Counted from the stretch's first letter, positions 44,450 through 56,307 are shown. The stretch is DNA of 64,000 nucleotides from Orientallactaga sibirica (GCA_036365145.1 JAEOAD010000031.1:13668501-13732500), one strand, 5' to 3'. Numbers and translations: made by a program. Notes: generated by a model not told the origin, from the sequence alone.

Positions 44450-44816
44450 CTCAAGCTCAGTTTTCCATCACCATAACAAAATACCTGAGACAATTTATAA
44501 AATGAAAAAAAAGTTTATTTTGGCTCACAGTATTTGAGATTTTAGTACATAATCTATTGACCCCGTTGTTTTGGTCCTGTTATGAGGCACACATCATGAT
44601 GGGAGTACACAGTAGATCAAAACTTCTCACTCTATAGCCAGAAAGAAAGGATACTGAGGTCTCACAATATTCTCTAAGACTATGCTTCCAATGACTCATA
44701 AACATCCTATGAGGCCCAAACTTACAATAGTTCCATGACCTCCCCAAAGCACCATCTGACTCCAAATCTTTAACACATGGATTTTTGGGGTCTAGTCACA
44801 TAAATCATAGCATCCA
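44450..44816 (-). mobile_element. MaLR-type solo LTR, antisense
   Basis: Minus strand begins tgctatgatttatgtgacta, with 'gaccccaaaaatccatgtgtt' and, near its 3' end, 'aataaacttttttt' and 'aattgtctcaggtattttgt..atggtgatgg'. This is the order of an MST/MT-type MaLR LTR of normal length (about 365 bp). No internal region on either side. Confidence 0.75.
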
Positions 44817-44984
44817 GTGACTATCTCCTCCTCTGATCTTACCTACTACTTCTTATCTTAATCATTATACCACACTGATGCTGCTTACATTCTACACCAC
44901 ATTGTGCTGGTTCTCAAATATATGCAATTATGAGTCATCTCAATTAATTGTCCCTAGCTTATAGATACTTTTTTATTGTGCATA
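44817..44984. other. No feature recognised
   Basis: AT-rich sequence between the LTR and the tetranucleotide repeat. Confidence 0.4.
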
Positions 44985-44995
44985 GATAGATAGAT

Positions 44996-45037
<42 letters not shown>
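44985..45037. repeat. (GATA)n microsatellite
   Basis: About 12 GATA units with one imperfect junction (gatgatag). Confidence 0.96.
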
Positions 45038-45389
45038 AGATGGATAGTTAACTCTAAATGTTCATGAACAAAGCAGGAAAATATCATGCCCAAGTCTTTC
45101 TGAAATCCATTTTATTTTCATTGCATTTACATTTATTCATGAGGCTATTATAAAGGGCTTGATCTGGCAGCTAGGATCACTGAGCCATAGAAGACACTCA
45201 GTAAAATTTACCTTCTCAAAGTATGTAGTGCACTGAGTCTTGAGATATGCATATAGTTGAGCCCCTAAAACTACACTCAAAATACTGAACAGCCCCATCA
45301 CAAAAAGCTCCCACATGGATCTGTTATCAGTATACACATTGCAAATTCTAGAATACCAGTAATTTTCAAAGTATAATTTTTATACTAAA

Positions 45390-47690
45390 GAAGACAAACT
45401 CATGAAATCTCAAGTAAATCTAATGAAGGCAGAAAATTAAAAGGAAGAAGAACAATGAAAATAGCAATGAATTATAAGTTTTAAACATGGGCAATAGTAT
45501 ATTAGCAATTATTAAAAATGCAATGGTAAAAATTTACCCATTAGACATATTTCCAGAATGAATTAATAGCAAAATCCAACTATATATGCTTTCTATTAAA
45601 AGCACCACCCTTACTGTAAAGACATTGACTGTGTTAAAAGTAAAGGGATGAAGGAAAATATACTATGCTGAAGATACACTATGCTAATACTGATCAAAAG
45701 AGAGAGCAGTTATATTCATCTCTTAAAAAGTGAATTACAGAACCAAGAAAATGGAGATATAGAGGAGCATAATATCATGGAAGAGGGGCTAAGTCTCCAG
45801 GACTATAACATAATTTGAAAAGAGTGTATCAGAACACCTGAATATGTGAAGCTGAATCTGATAGAACTATGAAAAGAAATAGAAAAACTAATTATTATAG
45901 TTGGAGAACAAAACACTCCTTCCTCAGTGACTGACAGGTGGCATGGGCAGAAAATCAACAAGGATAAAGTTAGCCTGAAGTGAGCTATCCATCAACTTCA
46001 TCAAAGTGACATCTGCGGAACATTTGATGAGACAACAGAATGTATATTCTCTCAAACTCACAACATTCACTACATAGACTCCATTTTAGACACAAATCAA
46101 ACATTAACATTATTTAAAAACAGAAATCTTGCAAAATTCTCAGCAAGAATGAAATTAAGCTAGTGATCAATAACAAAAATGATCATGTAGCTTCAGAAAA
46201 TGGTGAACTAAAGCATTAGGAAAACATTACTATTTACCTATAAGATGGCTAAAACCCAAATGACTGACAAAACCAAATGTTGTAGAGGGAACAAGCAAAG
46301 GAGCTATTATTCATTGCCACTGGGGATGCAAAATAACACAGCCACTCTGTCATATGGTTTGACAATGTGTCCCAAAGTTAACTACTACTGCACCATATAA
46401 TCTAGTGTCTTATTCCTTGATGTTTGCTCAACAGATTTGAAAACATATGCTCACACAGAAATGTTCTTATGAATATGTCTAGCTGAATTATTTATAATGA
46501 CATCAAGCTGGAATCAATCAAAACTTGTCTATGACAAGTGGATGAATAAATAAGCTGAAGAACATCCTTATGATGTAAGATTATTTAGTAATAGATATAA
46601 ATGAACTGGGTCTGGAAGATGGCTCAGTGGCCAAAAGGAACTTAACTGCAAGCCTCACAAACACAGAAGTAAATTTTATTAAAAAAAAAAAAAAAAAGAA
46701 AGAAAGAAAGAAAGAAAGAAAGAGGGAAAGAAATAAATGAACTCTCAGTCCCAAAAGAGCTGCACGAAGGAAGCTGAAAAGCAAAATTTTAAGTCAAAAA
46801 AGTCAGCGAGAAAGAGCTCCATATTATCAGATTGAATCAATAGGCAATGTAGAAAAGATACACTTTGAGTGACTATTACAAAGATGCTGGTTTTTAGGGC
46901 CCAGCACAGCAGAGTGAAGTGGTGAGCAGGAAAAACAGATTTTTCTTGGCCTGTTAAACACACATTTTGTCATAAACCATAGAATTTTATAGTATAAGGG
47001 ATGAATCTTTATGTATGTCATTAAAAATAAACCACTGAGGTCCTCAGAATAAAGTCCTGAAAGTGACAAAAGATTCTAAATACATTGTAGGTAAGTCAAA
47101 AACATCTCTCAGATGAATGTCACTTGGGGTGGTAGTGAAAGAGGTGTGGATCTACAAAAAGTTGGAAATGAGTGAAGCTATGAGAACTAAAAAGAAAAGA
47201 AACTATAATTTGATAAAATTATTTTTCATAAGAGAAGATTTTAGCAATTTTGATCCCAACATACACATGTCCTAGAACTGAGCAATTAAAGTAAATAGAT
47301 GGTGGGTGTTGAGAGCTAGGTTTTTGATCACTCAAGTGGAAGTTCATAGTGAACCAATGGGAACATGCTAGAATGATTCCATGCCATGTTGAGTTAGAGT
47401 TGGAAACATCAATGTGAACTCATGTTTAGGTTAATCTACATTCAGATGGTTACATAGAAAAATACTTATAGCTCACTCCTAAATAGATCACTTAGATCTA
47501 GTAACCACATAATTTCAGGAGCATATCCAAAAGACATGTAAGTAAATTAAAGAAGCTCCTGTGGCAAAAGCTGGAATAATTTGAGGAACACAATAAAGTG
47601 GTATGCATTATAGTCAAACTATAAAATCTGTATCTATATTTTGATATAAATCAATGATTTGCATACACAAATGAGTAATAATACATGAAT
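45390..47690 (+). mobile_element. Old LINE-1 ORF2 remnant and 3' region, sense
   Basis: The clearest block is 46240-46600: 'gatggctaaaacccaaatga', 'attcattgccactggggatg', 'caaaataacacagccactctg', 'acagaaatgttcttatgaat', 'tcaagctggaatcaatc', 'gacaagtggatgaataaata' track the ORF2 C-terminal region in order. The flanks (45390-46240, 46745-47690) are A-rich and probably the same element but less certain. Interrupted by the SINE at 46608. Confidence 0.55.
46597..46743 (+). repeat. Truncated B2-like SINE with (GAAA)n tail and 11-bp TSDs
   Basis: Element 46608-46732: 'gggtctggaagatggctcag', 'gcaagcctcacaaac', poly-A, GAAA units. TSD ataaatgaact at 46597-46607 and 46733-46743. Internally deleted. 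Confidence 0.85.
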
Positions 47691-47694
47691 CTAC

Positions 47695-48345
47695 ATTTCT
47701 CTTTATTAGTTATGTATATACTCAGTATGTAAACAGCACATGTTGGCACCATCCTTACCCTCCTCCCTCTCCTCCCACCTCTGAAGGGACCCTCCTCATT
47801 GGGGATGCCAGTTATCCCCATAGGGATTGTGGGTCGTGCTTGTGGGGGTGGCCATCAGTTATGGGGAAGAGGCAATGTCTCTGTGCATAATGTCCCAACT
47901 TGTGGCTCTGTGGTAGTTTGAATATATGGCCCCCAATATATTCAGTGTTTTATTAGTTTATAGTTTGTATCTGCAATCACCTTGCTAGAGGCAATGTCAC
48001 TGGGCATTAAGGTGTGATGGTGGGTTTGAGATTCCATTGTAAAGATATGCAAAGTGTGCCTAATAGGAGTTCCTGAAGTATGCTGTGGCTTTTGGCTGTA
48101 GTTTTTGCTCTGTGTGCTGTGTGCCTGGGGGCTTTGCTCTCTTGCCTGGTCCTGTGAAGACAGGCCGCTTCTTCTGCCATTATGGAACTTCCCCTGGATC
48201 TGTAAGCTTCAATAAATATTCCTTCCTCTGTAACTGTGCCTGGTCTGGAAGTTCATCTCAGTGAACCTGAAGCTGTCTGCTATAGGCTTTAACAATCTTT
48301 CCACCCCCTTTTCTGCAAATTTCCCTGAGCCATGTTGTGTTCGTT
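47695..48345 (-). mobile_element. LINE-1 3' UTR fragment, antisense, split by an LTR
   Basis: 'ctcctcattggggatgccag', 'tctctgtgcataatgtccca' before the LTR and 'aacaatctttccaccccctt', 'tttccctgagccatgttgtg' after it reconstitute the UTR seen at 29.1 and 35.8 kb. Confidence 0.85.
47904..48289 (+). mobile_element. Solo LTR (TGTGGTAGTTTGAAT type) inside the L1 3' UTR
   Basis: LTR 47909-48284 (376 bp), starting TGTGGTAGTTTGAATATATG, with 'cattatggaacttcccctgg' and AATAAA at 48211-48216. TSDs ggctc (47904-47908) and ggctt (48285-48289). The start is shared with a common mouse LTR class (TGTGGTGGTTTGAAT...). A 5-bp duplication suits class III/MaLR or class I elements. No coding region. Confidence 0.8.
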
Positions 48346-48880
48346 TTGGGTCTACATGAATCTCCCTCCATTTTACTGAGGCAGAGTTTCTTACTTGAGT
48401 CTAGAGCTGACAGATTCAGCTATTTTAGCTAGTCAGCTGACCTGAGAGGTCTCAATTTCTGCCTCCAAAAATCCATGTTACATACATGTAATAATATGTA
48501 TATAAGTTATCTAGAAGTCTAGATATTTTCTGAAAACAATTTTCTCACCTACAAAACAGAGCTTATAATTTCAACCACTGAGATGAGGAAAAATGAGAAC
48601 ATGCAGTGCCCAGTACCTTGATGGCTGTTCTTGCTGTACTGATAGTTTGCTCACAGCAAGACAGAACTCTAATGGGAGGGTCTAGAATGAAAACTACTCA
48701 AGGTTACTTCCATTTGCCATGAGGATATATTGCTCGAAATATGTGATGACATGTAGATGTACTTCCATGCTGTTTGCATGAGATATTATACATGTTCTCT
48801 TCAGACATAGTACTGTTTAAATGGTCAATAATCTTAAAAGCATGTGAAAACACAGCTGAAGACTTCTTTATTTTAATTTT
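48346..48880. other. No gene recognised
   Basis: 48370-48470 ('actgaggcagagtttcttac', 'ctagtcagctgacctgagag') resembles an antisense B4 body fragment. The rest is AT-rich. Confidence 0.35.
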
Positions 48881-48884
48881 GTTT

Positions 48885-49435
48885 TTAAAAATAATTTTAT
48901 TTTTATAGTAGCTTTACATTTAAAGAAAAAAATAACAGGGGCTGGGGAGATGGTTTGGGGAATATATTGCTTGGCATGCTAGCAAAGGTCAGGAGTGTGG
49001 CCGCACAGCAAGCAGGTAAATGCAAGAGGGACATGGTAGCCTCCCATAATCTCAGCACTCAGGAGCAGAGATAAGGATCTTTTGGGCCAGCTGGTTAGCT
49101 AGACTAGCCGTATCTGTTAGCTCTGGACTCTGGTGAGAGGCCGCCGCCTCAGCAAACTAGTGATCAAGAAAGAAACTCAATGTCAACCTTTCCCCTCCAT
49201 ATGCACACACATACATACATGTGTACCCATGCACATGTGCCCAAATGGATACAAACATGCACATATAACATGCACACACACACACACACTCAAAAATACC
49301 ACAAAAATACAAAGGAAATGTGTTCCCACATACTTTGCAACCAGTCTCCCCTACTGACATCTTACATAACTATGGTAATTTTCACAATTAACAAATGCAT
49401 ACAGACACATTATTAGTGACTCAAATCCACATTTA
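48885..49435 (+). mobile_element. Possible old L1-associated repeat split by a B4
   Basis: 'ttatagtagctttacattta' (48904) and 'tgacatcttacataactatg' (49356), 'ttcacaattaacaaatgcat' resemble the same old repeat as 33.16 kb. The intervening sequence is the B4-type SINE. Confidence 0.4.
48938..49292 (+). repeat. B4-type composite SINE, sense
   Basis: 'ggggctggggagatggtttg', 'gcttggcatgctagcaaagg', 'ctcccataatctcagcactc', 'gagatcaagaaagaaactca'-like segment, 'atgcacacacatacatacat' and a CA tail. Both-strand frames at 49133-49416 are His/Thr/Cys-rich shadows of the tail. Confidence 0.8.
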
Positions 49436-49707
49436 ATTCATACTTTCTTTGTTTTATGCAACACTGTTTTTCCTGTTCACGCTGAAATTAAATGAAATGA
49501 CCCTTTGCCCTCAAAATGCATCAAAGAATATTTCGTCTCTGCCCATAATTAGTATTTTATCTAATCAAGAGTACCATCATCTTCACAGGCTATGCAGAAA
49601 TGATTAAAAACTTCAAGTATCTTGCTAGAGCTTCACATCTAAAAATTATCAAGCCACCTTTTTGTTTGTTTTTAATGCTGTCTTCTTCTGAACAGCAGGT
49701 AAGGAAC

Positions 49708-49824
49708 ATTTTTTTTTTTTTAGATATGGTCTCTGAGTAGCCCACGCTGGACTTGAACTTGCACCCTCCTGCTTCCACCTCCTGAGTGCAGGAATTACAG
49801 ATGTGTGCCACTGTGCCTGGCATC
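49708..49824 (-). repeat. B1-like SINE, antisense
   Basis: T12, 'tagatatggtctctgagtag', 'cccacgctggacttgaactt', 'ccacctcctgagtgcaggaa' and 'gtgtgccactgtgcctggc'. Confidence 0.88.
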
Positions 49825-50595
49825 ACAGTCAATCTAGTTTCTGAAACATGCTGTTGGAACGGCTAGCTGGGCTTGATTACTCTGAGGCATTGTGGGCACA
49901 TTTGTGTGGTGGTGAGTTGGAAAGCCTGAGCTAGCTGTGGGACTTGGTGAGTCACCTAGTCTGGGTTTCCTTATTTATGGGGATAACAAGGAACAAATGA
50001 TTTCTGGACTTCTGTCTTCCTTTACAGTTCTATGGCGGTAGAGCAGGGATTCGTTTCTGCAATCCAGTTGCATTTTCACACTGGTGAGAGTTTGTGAATA
50101 AGACTTCAGTTTGGAATTTGGGTTTTCCATCCAGGGAAGGGAGTCTTTCATGATTTGGGTGGAGTGACAGACTTGGAATTTTCTCTAGAGAGAGATATTT
50201 TCCTTTTGGGTTTAGAATGCTGGGTGGCGTGTCTCGCCCACCAGGAAGGAGAGAATAGGATTGATGATAATTTCTTAGAATAACATCTCATAGAAATGAA
50301 AAAGTTGTACATGTCAGAATTAATGACTAACCTTTGCCTTGCCCTCGCAGAAATGCTGGTGAAAGTTAGAAATATAGCTATGTCTCTATTCACCCAGGCT
50401 CTTTACCTGAACCAACAACTATTCGTGAAACTTTCCACATTAAACTCTCAGTTCCAGTAAAGTTCATGGCAGCCTGTAAAGCCACACTGGAAGGCGACAG
50501 CACAACATTCCTTTGGGGCTGATGCATAGCAGCTTAGGGAAGCCGGCTGACAGCGGTTGCAGAGGGCAAGGGAACATGACTACATTTCCACCATG
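49825..50595. other. Unique-looking DNA
   Basis: No repeat or coding frame found. Balanced base composition; worth testing for conserved non-coding sequence. Confidence 0.4.
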
Positions 50596-50765
50596 TGCAC
50601 AACACTCAGCATACCCTAACCATCCCTGCTCCATGCTTTATGTGTATTACTTCTAATCCTTCTCAGAATCCAATAAACACCAGTGCCTTGTTGTAGAGGA
50701 ACCTGAGTTACAAGGTGTGGTCAATAGCCTACCCAGGTCTCTCAACTTTTTAATTGCTAATCCCA
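50596..50765 (+). repeat. MIR SINE, sense
   Basis: 'cacaacactcagcatacc..atgctttatgtgtattactt', 'ctaatccttctcagaatcca', 'gtagaggaacctgagttaca' and 'agcctacccaggtctct' follow MIR from core to 3' end. Confidence 0.72.
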
Positions 50766-50794
50766 GGTGTGTCGGACCACCCCTCACAGTGTCT

Positions 50795-51060
50795 TCACAT
50801 CAGCTAACTCCTATTCTCACTGCAGACCTGCCTCTGAAAAGCCTTATTTGACCATCCAGAGAATATAAATTATTCCTTTTTCTATAATTGTTTTTGTGTG
50901 TGTGTCTCACAAAGTATTTTATTTCTGTGCTCACATAATTTTACTCTTTTACAAGTCAGTGAATGTCTGTAGAACAGGGGCAGTGTTTTATTGGCCTCGG
51001 AGTCCTCAAAACCTGGCAAATACTAGGTGCCCAGAAAATATTTGTTCAACCCAACTCACA
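50795..51060 (+). mobile_element. L2 LINE 3' end, sense
   Basis: 'gaaaagccttatttgaccat', 'tgtctcacaaagtattttat', 'gtctgtagaacaggggcagt' and 'cctggcaaatactaggtgcc', 'cagaaaatatttgttcaac': a clear counterpart of 'cctggcacatagtaggcgctcaataaatatttgttgaa'. Confidence 0.78.
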
Positions 51061-51261
51061 CCATTCATTGGATACAGGGCCATTACTAAATCCAAACCTC
51101 TCGACACATTGCCCAGAATTATTTCACCGCCACATTATTACTTTTAGATTTTTAATCACATCCAACTTCCAGATATTTTCCCCATAAAACCTCCTTGTTT
51201 CCTTATCCCAAACCCTGTTCAGGATTTCTGTGAAAAGAGGGAAGGTTTTCATCACCATTAC

Positions 51262-51435
51262 AAAAAACTTCTATTTGCTGAAGACTTACTGAGCACCATG
51301 TGCAGGCTCAGTATGTGCCAAGGTTTCTCATGTGAATTCCCACATTTTATCCTAACACTCTGCTAGTGGAGTGATGCTATTAACTGTGTTTAATCAGTGA
51401 GAGACCTGAGGAATAGAGGTAGCTGCTAGGCTACA
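51262..51435 (+). repeat. MIR SINE, sense
   Basis: 'ctgaagacttactgagcacc', 'atgtgccaaggtttctcatg', 'ttatcctaacactctgctag' and 'gagagacctgaggaatagag' match MIR in order. Confidence 0.7.
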
Positions 51436-52482
51436 TTCTTTCTGCTGGGATGCAAGGTAATGTAGCTTTGCTGTAGATAGGCCTCAGAGATGGAGTTCTG
51501 CCCCTCAGGGTTGGAAGAGAGAGCAAGGAACTTTTGGAAAGTTCTATTGTTTGTTTGTGGCATGCCGAACAGGAATCTTTTCCTTTTGTTGAAATAACTG
51601 AATTGTCTTGTTCCTTGGGGAACACAGGTGACACCTGGTTCAGAGGGTGATTTGATTGAAGTCACTCCTCCCTTTAATCCCTGGAGCTGTTTTTAATAAC
51701 TGAGAACTTTAATATATTAACATATTGTAAATCTGTCATATTCCCTTTGGGTTATACTCTTACATCCCCTCACCTCGACTCCCATTCCACTGAGGACCCT
51801 CCTCAGTAGCGTTATCAATAATCACTATGGGATCATTAATGCACCAGTCTGATTTGTTGGGGGGGGGAGGGAGGACAATGCCTCAGAGTACACTGTGGTT
51901 CTTACAATCTTTCCACTCCCTCCTCTCAATTTTCTGTGAGTTCTGGAGGGTATGTTATAAATATTTTTAGTGTTGAGCTCTCAGCAGCTTCTGATTTTCT
52001 GCTTTGATGAGTATTGAGTCTCCTCTGTGGAAGAGGTTCCGAGACTAGCAGTGGAAGCAGCAGCACTCATATTTAATTTACCACTTCCTCTGTAACTTTT
52101 CTGGGCCCTGGCAGACGGTATAGAGATGGTTGGACTCATGCTGGGCCACCTATTTTTCTTGTCATTCTGGTGGGTCTTGGGTCTTCCTGGTATTCACTGC
52201 CATCTGTAAAAAGCAGATTCTCTAGCCAAGAGTGAGAGTAGCATGGATCAAAAGAGGTATAATCTCTTCTTTTAGCCAAAGAACAGTGGAAGTTTCCCTC
52301 CAGATTATATGACCTTCTAAGCCATACGTTACTAACTTTGTTGTCAACACCACACATGAATTACATTCCATTGAGCAGGCCTCATATCCAATCCAACCCC
52401 ATAGCCTATGTGCCACTATTGTACTGGTGAGTACATCTTGCCTGGCTGGTTGCTTTTGTAGCTTACAGATCCACTACTTGTT

Positions 52483-52788
52483 CCTGCTGTTGGTAACTTA
52501 AAAAAATTTTTTTATTATTTTTATTTATTTTTGGAGAGAGAGATAGACAGAGAGGGAGAGGGAGACAGAAATGGGCACGCCAGCAGTCTCTCAGCTGCTG
52601 TGAACGAAATCCAGATGTGTGTGCCCCCTCGTGGGCAAGTGTGACATTGAGCCCTTGCCTCACTTTGCATCTGGCTAAACGTGGGACCTGGAGATTGGAA
52701 CCGCTGGAGATTGGAATCAGCGTTCTTAGGCTTAGCAGCCAGGCGCCTTAGCCGCTAAGCCATATCTCCAGCCTGCTGTTGGTAACTT
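52483..52788 (-). repeat. B2-like SINE, long subfamily, 17-bp TSDs, internal duplication
   Basis: Element 52500-52771. TSD cctgctgttggtaactt at 52483-52499 and 52772-52788. 'ctctcagctgctgtgaacga' marks the long subfamily. A 16-bp unit (ctggagattggaaccg) is duplicated at 52688-52703/52704-52719 with minor change. Confidence 0.93.
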
Positions 52789-53020
52789 TTATCCCCCAGC
52801 AGCTTGCCTTGTGCTTTTCAGCACTAGAGCTAGCCAGCTGTGAGTTGGTTTCCTCCTCAGTTCCAGCATGATTTCTCAATGTCCTCTGATCTTGGTCTGG
52901 GGGGGGGGTGTCTTTAGCAATAGAGTCTTACCATTTAAGTCTGGTAGATAATCAAGTGATTTGGCAATAGCCTGTATTATTTAGGGGCTTCATGGGTCTC
53001 CCAAACCACTAGCTCCTCTA

Positions 53021-53223
53021 CACCAGAGCTTTTATATATATATATTTACTTGAGAGAGAGAATGGGCACATCAGGGCCTCTAGCCACTGCAAAAACTCCA
53101 GATGCATGCATCTTCTTGTGCATCTGGCTTATGTGGGTCTTGGATAATTGAACAGGGATCCTTTGGCTTTGCAGGCAAACACCTTAACAGCTAAGCCATT
53201 TCTCCAGCCCCACCAGAGCTTTT
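53021..53223 (-). repeat. B2-like SINE, short subfamily, 13-bp TSDs
   Basis: Element 53034-53210. TSD caccagagctttt at 53021-53033 and 53211-53223. 'cagggcctctagccactgca' and 'gctaagccatttctccagcc' are antisense B2 signatures. Confidence 0.93.
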
Positions 53224-53300
53224 GAGAGAGGTTGCAGAGCACTTCCCACCTTGCATCTGTATATATTCTGGCTTATTACTAGGTCATGTGGAGGATAAGA

Positions 53301-54617
53301 CTTAAGGCATTTCAGGGAGATTATGCTCAAACTATGAGAACCTGAAAAAGCAATTGATAAAGGCTTAGCTGCATGATCCTGGGGATGCTGTAGTATAATC
53401 ATGCAGAATGACCCTCCTAAGGTCGGGAGGTTTGTATCATCATATACGCCTCCATTTTGTTCTTGGAGAGTGAATCCTTCCTGGAGATTACAATGTAATG
53501 ACACAATTAATTGAGTCAGAAAAACATCAAAAATGATTCTGCAAGGCATTATAGGATATATACAACATTATGCCAAATTTGGTAGGGATTTGAGTTGAGA
53601 GGGCAATCCCAGATACATCAGTGTGTTGCTATTGATATACATTTTAAAATTTACATAGGTTTACTAAGAAAGAGCAACTCTGTAAAATCCTACCTTAGGG
53701 AGAACTGGAGAGAATTCTGGCTGCATTTGGGAGGAGTGGGAGACAGCAAGGGATGGGAGATGGTCATGGAACGACTGGCCACCAAACTCTGCAAGTGAAA
53801 GAGAATCATTAGGGTGAAGGCTGTGAGCTGAAAGACATCATAACATTACTGGGGCCTTTGTGTATAGTTCATTAATTCTACAAATGCTTCCTCAGTATGT
53901 GTGCCATGTCACTCTTCGCACTGGGGATACACATATGAACAAAAAGGCAAATTTCCTGTCCACTCATGATTTATGTGGTCATAAAAGTTAACAATTAGTC
54001 ACATACACAGTCTTAGGGTCTCTGCACAATTTATATGACAATATTAAATGTGGAGGTATAATGTGATGGTCAGACAGAGACAACAATTCGACAGGATTTA
54101 TTTGTAATGAAGGGGAGGGTAAAAAAATCGTGATTTAGCTATAACACAGGGCCCTAACTCAGGCAGGATTATTTTGTCTAAGTAGAAAGTGTTACTTCCT
54201 GATGTCAGTGTCAGAGTGTAACAGTAAGTAAACCCCCGGACTGTTCCTTGTAAAGGAGCAGGAGCTGCCTGCCGAAACTGAGGGAGAACTACCCTAGACA
54301 ATCAGACTAGATATTCAGGCTCCAGCAGCAAATCTGGGAACCCAGCAATAGGCAAGATCCTACCTTGTTTAAAAGCTGGATGCCAGGTTAATGCAGGCAG
54401 AGTCAGCTCCCACTGGCTTAGCACCAGGATGCCATTGCTCATGTGGCTTGCTTATTGCTGCTTACCCTCCTTCCCCACAGAACAAGTTACATGTCTCCAG
54501 GAACCTGAATCTCTGGTTCAAGGCCTTCTTCTTAGATAGAGCTCAGAACTAGTGTGGAAGGGAAAATGAGGTCAGTGAGAAAGAGGTAGGGTTGATATAT
54601 AACAAATATTCTTAGTA
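53301..54617. other. No gene; trace of ancient repeat
   Basis: 53868-53975 ('cattaattctacaaatgctt', 'gcactggggatacacatatg', 'aacaaaaaggcaaatttcct') matches the ancient 'attcaacaaat..actggggatacagc..gaacaaaacagacaaa' repeat. The rest is not recognised. Confidence 0.4.
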
Positions 54618-54785
54618 TCTATGTATGCACACATGTGTTTATGCACAACTATGTATGTACACACATGACCGTGCATGCTTGTATGCACATACACATAGGT
54701 GTGCATCTGTGTATATTGTACCCATATACATGTGTGCATATGTGTTATAAATGTGCACATTTATACACATACACCTATATTTACA
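54618..54785. repeat. Alternating purine-pyrimidine (CA/TG) degenerate repeat
   Basis: About 165 bp of intermixed ATGTATGCACACATGTG-like units with frequent inversions of TG into CA, giving open frames on both strands with mixed His/Met/Cys/Tyr content. Not a gene. Confidence 0.85.
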
Positions 54786-54815
54786 TAGGAAACTACATGT
54801 TTTGTGAGAAAAATG

Positions 54816-55009
54816 TAAATTTAGGACTGGAGAGATGGTTTAGCGGTTAAGGCATTTGCCCACAAAGCCAAAGGATCCCCCAGGTCAATTCTCCAGGACC
54901 CACATAAGCCAGATGCACAACGGAGTGCATGCATCTGGAGTTTGTGTGCAGTGGCTGGAGGCTCTGGCATGCCCATTCTCTCTCTCTGCCTCTTTCTCTC
55001 TCTCTCAAA

Positions 55010-55052
<43 letters not shown>

Positions 55053-55086
55053 AATATATTGAAAAAAATTTAAAAATATAAATTTA
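54816..55086 (+). repeat. B2-like SINE with (AAAT)n tail, sense
   Basis: Element 54824-55078: 'ggactggagagatggtttag', 'taagccagatgcacaacgga', 'ctggagtttgtgtgcagtgg', then about 11 AAAT units at 55009-55052. TSD taaattta at 54816-54823 and 55079-55086. Confidence 0.93.
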
Positions 55087-56305
55087 ATTAAGTCATTTTC
55101 AAGGAATAGTTCCGTTTTCTTTATGGCCCAACAATGTATTTGGAAGGGGATGTGTAGTACATCAGACATTCCTGCATAATAAATTCAGGATTAGAAGCAT
55201 GTACAAAACTCAGGTAGGATGCAATGCAGCAGAATAAGGCAGAGTGAGCAGAGAGGATGTGGACTAGGCCACCAGCTATTGTGGTAGTTTCTCCTTTCTC
55301 TCACAAAAAAGGGCCACATTTCCCTGGGGAACAACTCCTTCTCTCCACTCAGGCTGAGATGTGTCCAGGTCTAAGATTTGGTCCTTGCTTACTAGGGCTG
55401 GGTCAAGGATGCCTTTGACCCAGTCTGTCCAGTGACCATCAGGTGCTAACCTCCTGCTTCCTGGTAGCTGGTCTGCACACCTTCTCTCCATCCACTTGTG
55501 GGGAAGCTGCCAGGGAGTAAAGATAACCTAGGGGCAATGGAACTACGGGTTGGTGGGACACAGCCATCCAATGACATGGAGGGAATACCCAGAGCCAGCA
55601 CCTGAAGCCACACTGCTGCTCTATCAAACATTTAAGTGTTTAACTCACACCCTAAAGAATGCCAAGTCTAATCCTTGGTCACACACATGTTTTAGTTAAA
55701 AAATAAAAAGGATAAAAAATTAAAAAGGAGCTGTTTTTCATATGGACGAATTCCAATAGCTATGTGTTCTAGTCGTGAATCTAGCTTTTCTTGCCTATGG
55801 ATCCTGGAAGTAAAATTGTTGGACATGTGTTCTGAATTTGACTTTATGAAATAAAGACATAGTAAACATATTTCCACAATGGTCACCCCAACATTTGTCC
55901 CTGCTCTGGCATAGAAATACAATTGAGGACTAGTGTGATGAGAATCACTTTCAGGGGTGCTATTCTGATTAGGTGGCAAAGGAACATTCTAAACCTGGCC
56001 CAGCCTAGACAATAACCTCACACATAACTTCTATTTTGTTTTGTCTTGTTTGTTTTTAACAGCATGAACTTCTTTGATTAGAAGAATACTGCACTGGCTT
56101 GCTTGGGTTACAATCTAAAAATATCAAAACCCAGGAAGCTTAAATAATACAAATTTACTTTTGGAGACTGAAATTCCAAAGTCAAAATGCAAGTCAACTT
56201 ATAGGAATTATCTTCCTCATTTTCAGATTTCCTAGCAAGCCTTCCTGTGGTTTTTCTTTAGTGATTGCACACCGAGGGCCTTACCTTTTGGACCCACTTT
56301 TACCC
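55087..56305. other. No recognised gene; GC-richer stretch at 55.27-55.63 kb
   Basis: 55276-55631 has overlapping minus-strand frames of 61-71 residues in different phases and a higher GC content than its surroundings. I recognise no protein; a decayed processed pseudogene or LTR is possible. 55632-56305 is AT-rich with no feature. Confidence 0.35.
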
Positions 56306-56307
56306 TG

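Larger units (their letters stand above)
51705..53300 (-). mobile_element. LINE-1 3' UTR fragment, antisense, carrying two B2 insertions
   Basis: Parallels the antisense L1 at 37.7-38.85 kb. A G8 run lies at 51869-51876. Two B2-like SINEs with intact TSDs interrupt it at 52500-52771 and 53034-53210. The right end is uncertain (53.2-53.6 kb). The 121-residue minus frame at 53184-53549 begins beyond the clear UTR match and has no recognised relative. Confidence 0.8.
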
